DNA of 64,000 nucleotides from Colius striatus (lineage: Eukaryota; Chordata; Aves; Coliiformes; Coliidae), in contig NC_084763.1 of NCBI RefSeq assembly GCF_028858725.1, positions 5,580,001 to 5,644,000 on the forward strand, written 5' to 3'. Of the stretch, positions 1 to 9,700 are shown piece after piece. Both the position numbers and the translations under genes were made by a program. Under the pieces are notes generated by a model. It was not told the origin of the DNA. It was given only the letters and a program-made list of their open reading frames with translations, and made no database searches. The stretch's first letter is position 1. Every line of letters starts with the position of its first letter.

Positions 1-98
1 CTCGCTGCGGTGTTCGTCCCGCACCAGCAGCCCCTCGCTGCGGTGTTCGTCCCGCACCAGCAGCCCCTCGCTGCGGTATTCGTCCCGCTCAGGACCAC
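1..98. repeat. 33-bp minisatellite, about three copies
   Basis: The word CTCGCTGCGG recurs at positions 1, 34 and 67, giving a 33-bp period. The first two units are nearly identical, and the third diverges after about 30 bases. The array is cut by the window start, so its full copy number is unknown. Because 33 is a multiple of three it stays open as an 11-codon repeat in one frame, but nothing else suggests that it is translated. It sits about 230 bp upstream of the CCK promoter elements. Confidence 0.85.
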
Positions 99-330
99 TG
101 GTTTGCTTAACCCTCAGCTGCAAGCCCAGCTCCCGGCAGCGCTCCCCTCCGCAGCGCGCCCGGCGGAGTCCGTGCGGGGCGAGCCCCGCGCCGCGCCCCC
201 GCATCCCCCACGGCGCCGCGGCCGGAGGGTGGGAAGGACCCGCGCACCCCCCGCGCTCCCCCATCCCGGTCCCGGCGGCGGCGCGGAGGGGGGGCGGCGG
301 GCGCGGGGGGCTGACGGGCGGCGGCCCCGG

Positions 331-340
331 CTGCGTCAGC
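331..340 (+). promoter_or_regulatory. CCK: CRE/TRE element (CTGCGTCAGC) of the CCK promoter
   Basis: The ten bases CTGCGTCAGC match the combined cAMP/phorbol-ester response element described for mammalian CCK promoters, which binds CREB and AP-1 factors. It lies 31 bp upstream of the TATA-like box, so roughly 70 bp upstream of the expected transcription start, close to the position known in mammals. Function in this species is inferred. Confidence 0.75.
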
Positions 341-370
341 GCTGTGCAAACACCGCCGCGGCCCCGCCGC

Positions 371-378
371 TATTTAAG
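371..378 (+). promoter_or_regulatory. CCK: TATA-like box of CCK
   Basis: TATTTAAG stands alone in a very GC-rich setting, downstream of the CRE/TRE element. Usual TATA spacing predicts a transcription start near 400-405. Confidence 0.7.
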
Positions 379-399
379 GGGCCGGGGCTGAGGCGCCTC

Positions 400-475
400 G
401 AACTTCCCTCCCTGCCTGGGCACGCACGGCCGCGCTCCCGTCTCGGGTCCCGCCTCGGGAAACCGCAACGGAACG
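400..475 (+). other. CCK: CCK exon 1 (5' untranslated), predicted
   Basis: Vertebrate CCK genes have three exons, the first non-coding. From the TATA-like box the start is expected near 400. The sequence AACG followed by GTAGGA at 476 is a usable donor, which gives an exon of roughly 75 bases. The exact start is inferred, and another donor cannot be excluded without cDNA evidence. Confidence 0.5.
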
Positions 476-2224
476 GTAGGAAGCAGCCGGCATCCTTCGG
501 CGATGCTGTTGCTGCTGCCGGGAGGAACGGGGATAAGGGAGGGCGGGAGCGCCCGGCGCTTACCTGCGGGGCGGCTCGGACGGCGTCCGTCCCGCCGCTG
601 CCAGGGTGTGCAAGGAGGCGAGCGGTCCTGCTCCCCGAAAGGGCACGTTCTGGAGGAAACAGCCACCGCGGGCGAGGTTTTGTGTTAGTATAGATAGATA
701 TATGTGTCTCTATATATGCACAAAAAGCACAGGTCGGTTAAAACGAACGTCTCCGTGAAAAGGATGCAACGCACCTTCGGTTTGAGCATGCCAAAACCCA
801 CGCGGGTCCACCACTAATGACTGTGCAGGAGGGACAGTGGGGACGTTTTTCATTCATCTCTTAACAAGGCTAAAAAGAATATATATATATATCAAAATAA
901 ACAATATTTTGTGTGAGGCAAGTTTTGATACAGTGTATGTGGTGAGCAAAGGAACTTCATTCTTCTCCTCTTTTAAAATGAAAAGGTTGCATTCGGTATA
1001 CTGTCCAAAAACTCAAATGAGTCAAAAATCCTTATATAACTGGTAATTTATATATATGTATATGTATATTTATGTGGATATATATACATACAAGGGGAAA
1101 CTTGCCCCTACAGCATGAAGTACTACATGGCTTGTTTCTCCTAATAACTGAGTGACTTCTATTTTCTGAAAAACACTATTTAGGCTTATGTGATCAAACC
1201 ATCTAGGAAAAGCAACATCATTTTTTTTCTAGTACTTGTTTAAGGAAGCAGTAAAAATGTTGTTATATTTAAATTCTTTCTTTTATATGAAGATTATTGC
1301 CAAGCTGCACATCAATTCTTACCACTTTTAACTAGCCAGCTTTTACCACTTCAGCTATTAGATCAAATGCTTGGGAGAGATTTTGAGGTTTGTTTCCTTA
1401 GGACAAGTTTTTGGGTTATTTTTCTTTCTGTGTATAATGAGCTGAAGCCTCTTGAACACTAATTCAAACCAATGAAGGTTGGTAGAATAAAGGCTCTTCT
1501 TAGAACTTGTCAAAGCTGAGTGTTTGTACTAACAGTAGTTTTTAGTCTAACGGTAAAATACTGAAATGTTTGAATCCAGAGGTATTTTTTACAGAGCTGG
1601 ATTCATCTCCCTTAACTTTTAAGGAAATATAGCTTCTGGAAAAGAAAAGGAAATAGGAATTGAGTTGATAAGGGAGACATAGTACATACTACAGTGAATG
1701 AATTTTGTTCCTTTATAGAGTCAAAGAATGGTAGGGGTTGGAAGAGACCTCCAAAGCAGGGTTTTGAAAACTTCCAGAGGAGCCTCCACACTCTCCCTGG
1801 GCAGCCTGTGCCAGGGCTCCCTCACTCTCACAGGAAAGTTTTTCCTTGTGTTTAAGTGGAACTTTTTGTGTTCCAGCTTTTAGCCATTACCCCTTGTCCT
1901 GTCACTAGACACTACAGAAAAAGTCCTCCTGACATCCACCTTTTACATACTTAAAAATGTAGATGAGGTCTCACCTCAGTTCTCTTTTCCATGCTAAACA
2001 TCTTCAGGTCTCGCAGCCTTTCCTCCAGCATACGTTCCTCTTACCAAGGGATATGTAACTATTCACTTTCACATGTTCCAACTTAAGACAGATCCCACAG
2101 TCACCTGCATTAAAAACCACCCAACTCAGAAACCAACACCCCCAGTGGAGGATGGGGATAGGGGACAGTACACGAGGCAGCAAAGCTGGTCATTTTAACA
2201 GCCCATCATTCCTTTTCCCTCCAG
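476..2224 (+). other. CCK: CCK intron 1
   Basis: The intron runs from the predicted GTAGGA donor to a pyrimidine-rich acceptor (CCTTTTCCCTCCAG) at 2224. It becomes AT-rich after about 700 and has short TA runs near 880-893 and 1045-1090. One CR1 fragment lies at 1717-2044. No other gene was seen. Confidence 0.6.
1717..2044 (-). mobile_element. CR1 LINE fragment
   Basis: The stretch begins with AGAATGGTAGGGGTTGGAAG, the reverse complement of the CR1 3' end. It continues through the conserved blocks GGGCAGCCTGTGCCAGGGCT, TTTAAGTGGAACTTTTTGTG and CCTGACATCCACC. An internal segment near the 3' end is deleted or diverged. Like nearly all CR1 copies it is truncated at its 5' end. Confidence 0.9.
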
Positions 2225-2482
2225 CAATGTACAGCGGTATTTGCATCTGCCTGTTCCTTGCTGTGCTCTCCGCCAGCTCCTTCGGACAGCAAACGGTGGG
2301 CTCACCCCATGGGAATGCACTGGCTGCTGAGCTGGAGCAGAGCCTGACAGACCACCACCGGCACATCCGCACCCCGTCTTCGGCCGGCTCACTGAAGTCT
2401 GTGCCGCGGCTGGATGGAAGCACTGACCAAAGATCCAACATCGGTGCTTTGTTGGCCAAATACCTCCAGCAAGCTAGAAAAG
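2225..2482 (+). CDS. CCK: CCK exon 2 (start codon, signal peptide, propeptide)
   Basis: The acceptor is CCTTTTCCCTCCAG ending at 2224 and the donor is AAAAG then GTACTG at 2483. Two untranslated bases precede the ATG at 2227. The exon supplies 85 codons plus the first base of codon 86 (phase 1), ending in [11 protein letters not shown]. An upstream in-frame ATG at 2152 lies in the intron and is not used in this model. Confidence 0.95.
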
Positions 2483-5400
2483 GTACTGGTTACAGCCTCC
2501 TTACCCTGCTACTTCTGTCTCAGTGGGATTTCCTGCAGGGGTACCTAGCTGTCATCATCTAGTGTGAACTCCTAGAGAAGGTAGGATGGAGATTTTTGCC
2601 TGGTTACTCCTAAAGTAAGAGAGCGTTCTCTTATTTACTGCAGAACTCCTTCCCCCAGCAAAGATTTGTACATAGCAGGCACTGACTGAGAGCTGTGTGC
2701 CCCTAACTGAAGAAAATGCAACCTACCTGTCAGGTCCTAGTTCAGCTCTTTGATTTTTAACTTACCATTTTCAAAGCCTTATCATTATTTTGGTATCTTC
2801 GACTTAGATAAAATACAGTAACTGCATCTTCTACTTTTTTTGTTTAGTAAACCTCCTCCCTTTAGAAGGAAATTACTATAGAAGAGCAGGAAAACTTTTC
2901 TAAGGACAAATACAGACCAAATGGCTCACCTCAGCCGGAAATACCTCTTCCAGGGAAATCTGGGTACTGGATTTGCCATGTATTTGTTCCCAGAGAGAGT
3001 TATGAAAGTGTGAAAGCTTTTCACAGAATCACAGAATGGTAGGGGTTGGGAGGGATCTATAAAGATCATCTAGCCCAACCCCCCCTGCCAAAGCAGGTCC
3101 CCCCTAGATCAGGTCACAATATTTTGAAAGATTGGAGATCATATTTATGAACACAATAACTAAAAAGCAGTGATAAGTAAAAAGCACATTTGCTTCAAAA
3201 CATGTCCATTTGTGTCAGGGTTTTTGGTCCTGGGCAGCCTGAGAATACAATCAGTTCATTAAAACCTCCATGGCTTTGTGTTCGTAACAAGGGCATGAGG
3301 CACTGGTAGAATAGTGGAATTAAAGGCTTTCATTCTTGTTATGTGATTTATTAGCCACTTGAGGAAATAATTGCTTTGCATACATGAGCCAGTAAGAGAA
3401 AGAGTAAAGCTGTCCCTGTTGACAACTCAGTACATGTTTTAGAGACAGAAATGTGTGCCATCTGTGCTACCAACAAAAATGATGGAGCAAAATCACTGAC
3501 CACTAAAACTCTCCCCCTAAGAAAATGTTTTTGCTCTTGAACCGTCTCATCTCCGTGTTGCTTTGTAACACCACAGGCAGCCTAATTGCTGTGGTCTTCT
3601 GGCTGCCAACCTCAGTAAAACCCACTACATAAATCCTGTTTACTGGTGATAGCTTCCCTCTAGAGGGCTTGAGGGGAAGGCAGCAGTTAGGGTCACATCA
3701 ACATACAGACATTGAGAAATTAATTGACTCCCAGCCCTAGACTGTGCTTAGGATAAAATTCACTTTATATAGATAGGTAAAAGCTTTCTCCTCTCTGCCC
3801 TCTCCTCACAGCCTTATGTAGATCACTGAACCTTCCCCTCTTGATAGCCTCACTGCTGACCTCTATGCTAGGCAAAACCCTGGTCTCATTTTTTTATGGC
3901 AGTCTGCAATTAAGAGACACCACATGCATTTTTGTGCATTAATTTGCAGCCATACACGTTCATCTGTGTACACAGAACAGAGCCAAACCCAAAACAACAG
4001 AAAAAGAACCACTTTTAACATAGCCTGAGAGGCTTCTGTCTCCTGTTATTAACTTGCACAATATCCATTAAGGAAGTTCTTTTAGCAGTTCACATAATCT
4101 AATGGAGAGAGAATCCAGACATGAGATTCCACAACCCAGTGGGTCTACAAAGCAGATCCCTCATCACCTTTCCTCATCACAGTCACTGTCACTCACAAAC
4201 TCCTCACTCTAGTTTAAGTTGCCATTATAGTCTCTTAAATATCTGGCTGACATTCTCAAAGAGCTTAACCAGTGAAAAAAACCCCACTTTGGTTATAAGA
4301 TGTCTTTTTGGTGGGTATTACTGTGACAGAGTACTTCCTGCCTGCATGTTAATTGATGTATATAATTAACTCTACAAAGTGGCTGTTTGCAGGTGGTGGC
4401 ATTCTTGTGCCACGACTGGGTGAGCTGAACTCTGGCTTGTAGATGTAGTTGCTGCTTACAAGACGACTCACAGGGACAAAACTGTGTTCACTTCACTTAT
4501 TACAACACACGCTGCGTTCCCATCAAAACATTATATCCTCACTTGCCATAAAGGTTCTGGGCAGCACTTGAGGAATCTCTACACAACACTCATCTACTGT
4601 ATTAGTCACCTGCCTAAACCGTAATATTCACTAGAAAATTCCATCCAGAGGGAGAGAGAGCCTGGGCATTTGCTAGCATTAGCAGTCACCAGCGGTGCCA
4701 TTTGTGCTTGTGACTGGCAGAAAGGCTGATTTGGGGCAATATTTGCAGTTTAAACAGTGAGAGAGTGAAGTTCTCTCGAGAGGTTGGGGCTGGATGTGGC
4801 CTCAGAGCCAAGCTACTGTGATTTTTAGCGTGTTTGCTGTGTGCTGGTTCTGCAGCATCCACAGGACATCTCTGGTGGTTTGAGGAAAGGCAACTAAGGT
4901 GCTGATAAGAAATGCATTTTACTGCTTGTGACCCCTAGCTTTCAATTAACTTCATCTGCAGGCTTTCAGCATGAATCTGGCACCGTGCAGCAGAGATGGT
5001 GTAGCTGCCAAGACACTGACACACACATTTACTATCCTCTAAGGAGCCCTTGCCAGGCCAGACCATAGTGGCACCAGGAGAGCTATTACAACCCACGGGT
5101 CACTGCAGGCTTAGAAGCTTCTTAAACACCAACACCTGAGTGATGGTGCTTAGCCCTGCCTGATTCCAGTGCCAAGAAGCCACCCTCATCAACTTCATGA
5201 TGTATTTGACTCATGCATGTGAATTTCGTGGGGTTTGAGACTTTAACAGTAGACATTCTTTAGTTCTAAAGATAATGAAATCTGTTGTCATTTTGGTTAA
5301 GGTAAAAGTCTAACACATGGCTGAGGGTGTTCTTTGGTACATTTAACTCTCCCATCTCTGTATCTACTGACAAAACCATGCAGTTGGTCTTGGTTTTAAT

Positions 5401-6540
5401 GGCTCATGTTCATTATGAATCATTACATGAGGAAAAACTTGAAATATTAAAGCACAGGGTCACTGAGGGTTCCCTCAAAACACAAGAAACCGTAAGCAAG
5501 GTGTTTGTGTAGATTTGGGTTGGTAGGGTCTGATTTGAGCTTTTGTTCCTTTTTGATCAGTTCAGATATTCCTCCAGTCTCAGTCTGCACTGAATACCAA
5601 TACACTGAACCTGCTCCTTCCTTGCTCACAGCTTAAGCTCAATCTAATTGTTGGCATCTATCAATTTTAGCTGTTTTCAGGGAGTACACAGATAAGCAAT
5701 TTGCCTTTCCCTGTGCCTTTTTAGTTACATAATGTGATGCTGTCCAAACAGAAGATTGCAGCCTTTCTTTTAAAGAATATAAATTCTCCTGGCAAACAGC
5801 CTGTGTCTCTGATGCCTTAAGCAAGGAAGACAGAAAGGATAAGGCAAATCATAGATCAGCATCCAAACCTGCTGTGAAAGGAATTAGGAAAGCTTTGGAT
5901 AAGCAATGAAAATATCACTGGCATAGTAATAAGCCCTGTATAACATCAGCAATAGGCATCTCTAGCTATAGATTCCAGACACAACTTTCTCCACTTCAGG
6001 ACTACTCCCATTTCCCCACAAAACCTGGGATTCATAACTCTACCCTGCTTGAAACTGAATTTGCACTGTAAGAGCTCCTATACTTAAATTATTGGCTCTC
6101 CAAGCAACGCTGGACTGTGGTGGAGTCCTGTCTCAGGCTTGAATGTGCCTTCAAGCAGAGTTATTTTGCATCTCCAGCACCTTTCCCAATGCCAGCAAGC
6201 AAGGCTGTGGTCTTAGAGGAAGAGTGAGAAATGGTTTGGACTTTCCAGTGAAATAGGAAGGAAAAAGGAGAAATGCCCCCATATTCCTACCCAGCAGCCA
6301 GGAGCAGAATGCTCTTGCAGCAGGAGGCAGAAAACAATCTGTTCATGAAAAATACGTCCCACTTACTCTCTGCTCACCCCAACATGTTTGTTTTATTCCA
6401 TAGGTCCCACTGGAAGGCTCTCAGTTATGGGAAACAGGGTACAGAGCATCGATCCCATGCACAGGATAAATGACAGAGACTACATGGGCTGGATGGATTT
6501 TGGACGCCGCAGTGCTGAGGAATACGAGTACTCTTCCTAA
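2227..6540 (+). CDS. CCK: Prepro-cholecystokinin (spliced, complete coding sequence)
   Basis: The spliced coding sequence 2227-2482 plus 6404-6540 is 393 bases and encodes 130 residues, the usual length for avian CCK. The product is the secreted peptide hormone and neuropeptide that acts on CCK-A/CCK-B receptors in gut and brain. Residues 1-20 form a hydrophobic signal peptide ([20 protein letters not shown]). A variable propeptide follows, then a conserved helix-like stretch ([14 protein letters not shown], about 73-86). The bioactive octapeptide DYMGWMDF occupies residues 111-118, with the sulfatable Tyr112. Gly119 donates the C-terminal amide and Arg120-Arg121 is the dibasic cleavage site. 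The tail SAEEYEYSS carries two more tyrosines in an acidic setting. The start codon is two bases after the exon 2 acceptor, as expected for this gene. Compared with my recollection of chicken CCK, differences fall in the propeptide and none in the octapeptide. Confidence 0.97.
2483..6403 (+). other. CCK: CCK intron 2
   Basis: This 3.9-kb phase-1 intron has a GTACTG donor and a TTTTATTCCATAG acceptor. One short CR1 fragment lies at 3022-3120. The rest is AT-rich, with only short open frames that resemble no protein I know. Confidence 0.9.
3022..3120 (-). mobile_element. CR1 LINE 3'-end fragment
   Basis: CACAGAATCACAGAATGGTA, then GGGGTTGGGAGGGATCTATAAAGATCATCTAGCCCAACC in essence, is the reverse complement of the CR1 3' terminus. 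About 100 bp remain, ending at the AGATCAGGTCACA block. Confidence 0.9.
6404..6540 (+). CDS. CCK: CCK exon 3 coding part (CCK-8 core and stop)
   Basis: The acceptor AG is at 6402-6403, and GT completes the split glycine codon 86. The exon encodes [20 protein letters not shown], then [15 protein letters not shown] and SAEEYEYSS, and ends with TAA at 6538-6540. Single arginines (90, 97, 106 and 110) are candidate sites for the longer CCK forms. The octapeptide, amidation glycine and dibasic site are all intact. Confidence 0.97.
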
Positions 6541-6795
6541 AGAACACCAAACCAGAGCAAGAGAGAGAGAGAGAAAGAAAATCACACTCCCATGTCTGTA
6601 CAGAAAAATTGATTTGTTGTCCTCTTCGAATCAGTGTTTTAAAATATCTCATGTATTTGATGTAAATTTGTCTGTAAGACTATACAATGCAATATATACA
6701 TATGCAGAATTTTCCAGGAAAAAAAAATCCCTGTTTTCTTTCTCTTGTGGTTTCTCATACATTGATAGTATATTAAAATGATTTCACTTACCCCT
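6541..6795 (+). other. CCK: CCK 3' untranslated region
   Basis: About 255 bases separate the stop codon from the expected cleavage site, typical for this compact mRNA. The region carries a GA-rich run near 6558-6580 and is AT-rich towards its end. Confidence 0.7.
6772..6777 (+). terminator. CCK: CCK poly(A) signal ATTAAA
   Basis: ATTAAA, the commonest variant hexamer, lies 232 bases past the stop codon. CT- and GT-containing sequence follows (CTTCTCGTCCTGTCACC, ATGTTGCTGGGTGTC). Cleavage would be expected near 6790-6800. Confidence 0.65.
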
Positions 6796-9700
6796 TCTCG
6801 TCCTGTCACCACATGTTGCTGGGTGTCTTACTACACAGAGGCAGGAGAAGGCCTTGGTTCTGCAATGTAATTATATCCCCCGTGCTGGGCAACCAGACAA
6901 ATGAGCTGCTTGTCAGAGCAATATTGCTTCAGTCCCAATAGCTGTGAACTCTAAAGGGAAACTTGTGCAAATAGAAACACACCACCACAGTCCTGCCAGA
7001 AAAGGCCAGCTACCTTCACAGTGACCCTGAGTAAAAGCCCTGAGTAAAGGGCTACCAAGCACCCCTGTTTGTAGCAGATAGTCAACGGTGCTACAATGAA
7101 AAGGGGAACAACACTGACATGTTTCACCTTTCCCAGCTCGTTTATGTTCTGAACTAAATGTGAAAGTTCTGCAGACAGCTGAGAATCACAGAAAACAGAG
7201 CATTCCCTGCCACGTGGTGACCCCAGCCTTCATTTGGGGAAGGGGTGAGGAGAGATCCCTGAGCAGAGTAGAAGATGGTCCTGAGGCAGGGGAGGGAGGT
7301 GGCAGAGCAGTCTGCTCACTGGGACCTAATCCTTAGTGTCACAGACACTGCCTCAGTTAACCATCACCTGTCAGTGTGGTGGGGAGAAGGAGGGAGATTG
7401 TGCCCAGTCCTTACGTGGCACAAAGCAAGGCAGAGAGCTCCACACTCACAGCTGGGGAGTGATCCCAGCACCCTGGGGACTGCTCCATGAGTCCCCTCAC
7501 AGTCCTGCCTGCCTGCAAGACGTGTTTTACCCACACTCTCCTCCTTCACCACAGCTAACCCCTCCTGAGTCTGCTTTAGCAGCTGGCCTAAAGAACTCCC
7601 TCAAGTGAAAAAGGAGGTGATTTTGCTTTGCAAAACTCACAGAACTTCTCCCCAATGTGTGCATTAATAAGGAAAGCATCTGTCACACGCTGAACAGCAG
7701 GTTCCTGACAAAGGGAAGAGGCAGGTGAACAACTTGGCAGCAACTCCTACAGCAGCGAATAGGCAAAAACAGCACAAGGGAAACAATACACAGAAAGCAT
7801 TTGTACTAAAACCCAAATTCCACCAACAGCAAGACGACTGGGAAACAAACCAAAGTGGTTATGCCAAGGGCTAAACACAAAATGAACACGTTGGGAGCAG
7901 CTGGGAGAGCAGACAGCACTGCAGAGACCCGCAGAGAAGCGCAGACTCCAGCAACTGCTAACGGGGCATTTTCTCTCTCTTCGTGGATCTCATCTTGAAA
8001 ACGTGGAACTGCTTTTCTGCAGTGAATTTTTCTTCCTCTCAAGCTCCTTTCACTCAATCAGTTTCCAAGCCACCTAGTCTGGCTTTTCTTTGGTTCCTTT
8101 CCAAACATAATGAGCCTCTAAACACCTGGATTCTCCCCTTCCTTTGACTCCTGCCCACAGGGAGACAGTCCAAAGGGCTCTTTTAAAACTCATTATTAAA
8201 ACTGATTGATCTATTGTTTTTTTCCCAAACTGAGGAAAAATACAGATTAATCTATAAAATGACATAGGTTAAAGCATTTCCCACCAAAGTGACATTTCTT
8301 TAAAAGTAACTTGGGGGTAAACTAAGCCTCTGCTTCGCTGCCTTTTAAATGAGTAACAGGAACCTTCAAATATCATTTCACACTGTTTCTATCCCTGGAT
8401 TATTTAAAGAAGGATGTAACACTGTAGTGGTGATGTTACAAATCTCACTTTATTACTGTGCAACGCTGTCATCAGGAAAGAAAAAAACCAAACCAAACCT
8501 TTTCCTTCTCTTCTGTTCTCTCCCAGCAGAGGAAGGGAGGGACAAAGATGTTTCCTCCTATTCCTCCCTCGTCTGAAGGTCTCTGAAGATGTCTACGAAC
8601 GTGTGTGGCTGGGGGATGGTATTGAGGGCATTTAAACATCTCTCCTGCAGGTCAGGGGCATCTTTTCATTGCCTGCCACACAACACCTGGTTTTGCTGCC
8701 TGGCTGCTCACAAGGCTCCTAGGATAAGAGCCCTGCAGCCCCATCCTTTGTGGTGTGAAACTGAGTGAGAGCATGGTCCCTGGGGCGGCTTGTGGGGCTT
8801 CACCACCCTTGCAGTCATCAGAGTTGTGCTTTCCTGTATCCCCAACAAGTGAATAACTTCCAAGGCACCATTCCTAGGCACAGAATCACAAGGGCTGGAA
8901 GGCACCTCGAAAGCTCATCCAGTCCAATCCCCCTGCCAGAGCAGGGCCACCTAGAGTAGGTCACACATAGGAACTCGTCCAGCTTTGTTTGGAACGTCTC
9001 CAGAGAAGGAGCCTCCACAGCCCATCTGGGCAGCCTGTTAGCCCAGAAGCAGCCCTTTGACTGTGGAATCTGCCTTCTCCTTGTGACACGACTGAAAGCA
9101 AACTTTGTCTGGTTTGGAAAGTGAGCCACAGAAAGTGCTACTTTTCTTCCCCAGCCCACCACCAGCGTGACATTTGTAAGTAATGGCACCTGCCACCTCT
9201 CCTGGATGCCAGAGAGCTTCAGACAAAACTTGGTCTCATTCTTTTTTACAGCCACTGCACAAGTCGGTTTTAATACTCAAGCTGTAGCAGAGCTTTATAA
9301 TACATTAGAGGAATAAAGGCACTTGCAGTGACTCACCTGGCATTCAAATGAGGACCAAAACCCATAGAATTTCATCTCTTCTTTTTTTCCCTTCCTATCT
9401 CCAGACTGATCTTCATCACACACAGCAGCACATCGGCACAACCTCCTGGTGCTTGTCTGGGAGGTGACTTCCCCAGCACTGCCAGCTCTCTGACATTTAA
9501 TTCAGCTTCACTCAAACACATCTTTATGGAAGTGGGTGTGAGGGGCTAAATTAACACTGCCAAAATAGCAAATCAATACCTCTTTGCATTTAGAGACAGT
9601 TTGTTTTCTCCATCTGAGTCAATGAGCTTTAACTTCATTTCAAAACAGGTGCTGGGCAAATCTCTGCGAGCAGAGCAGCTCACTGCAGACTCCACATGAA

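Larger units (their letters stand above)
110..660 (+). promoter_or_regulatory. CCK: CpG-rich CCK promoter region
   Basis: This is by far the most G+C- and CpG-rich stretch of the window. It brackets the CRE/TRE element, the TATA-like box and the first exon of CCK. A CAGCTG E-box lies at 115-120, and GGGCGG Sp1-type boxes occur around 292-325. Runs of G between 265 and 325 could also form G-quadruplexes. Mammalian CCK promoters are known to use E-box, GC-box and CRE/TRE elements just upstream of a TATA box; the same set seen here is the basis for the call. Confidence 0.7.

Noticed and set aside
10-693. 227-codon open frame on the + strand over the CCK promoter
   Set aside because: It runs through the minisatellite, GC boxes, TATA-like box and exon 1, and is dominated by Ala, Arg, Gly and Pro. 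Long frames are expected by chance in such GC-rich DNA with few stops.
2152-2226. Upstream in-frame ATG extending CCK by 25 codons
   Set aside because: These bases include the polypyrimidine tract and AG of the exon 2 acceptor, so they are intronic. The hydrophobic signal peptide begins at the ATG at 2227.
8818-9255. 145-codon open frame on the - strand
   Set aside because: It overlaps a CR1 fragment (8878-9060) and reads across it; its sequence does not match CR1 reverse transcriptase or any protein I know.
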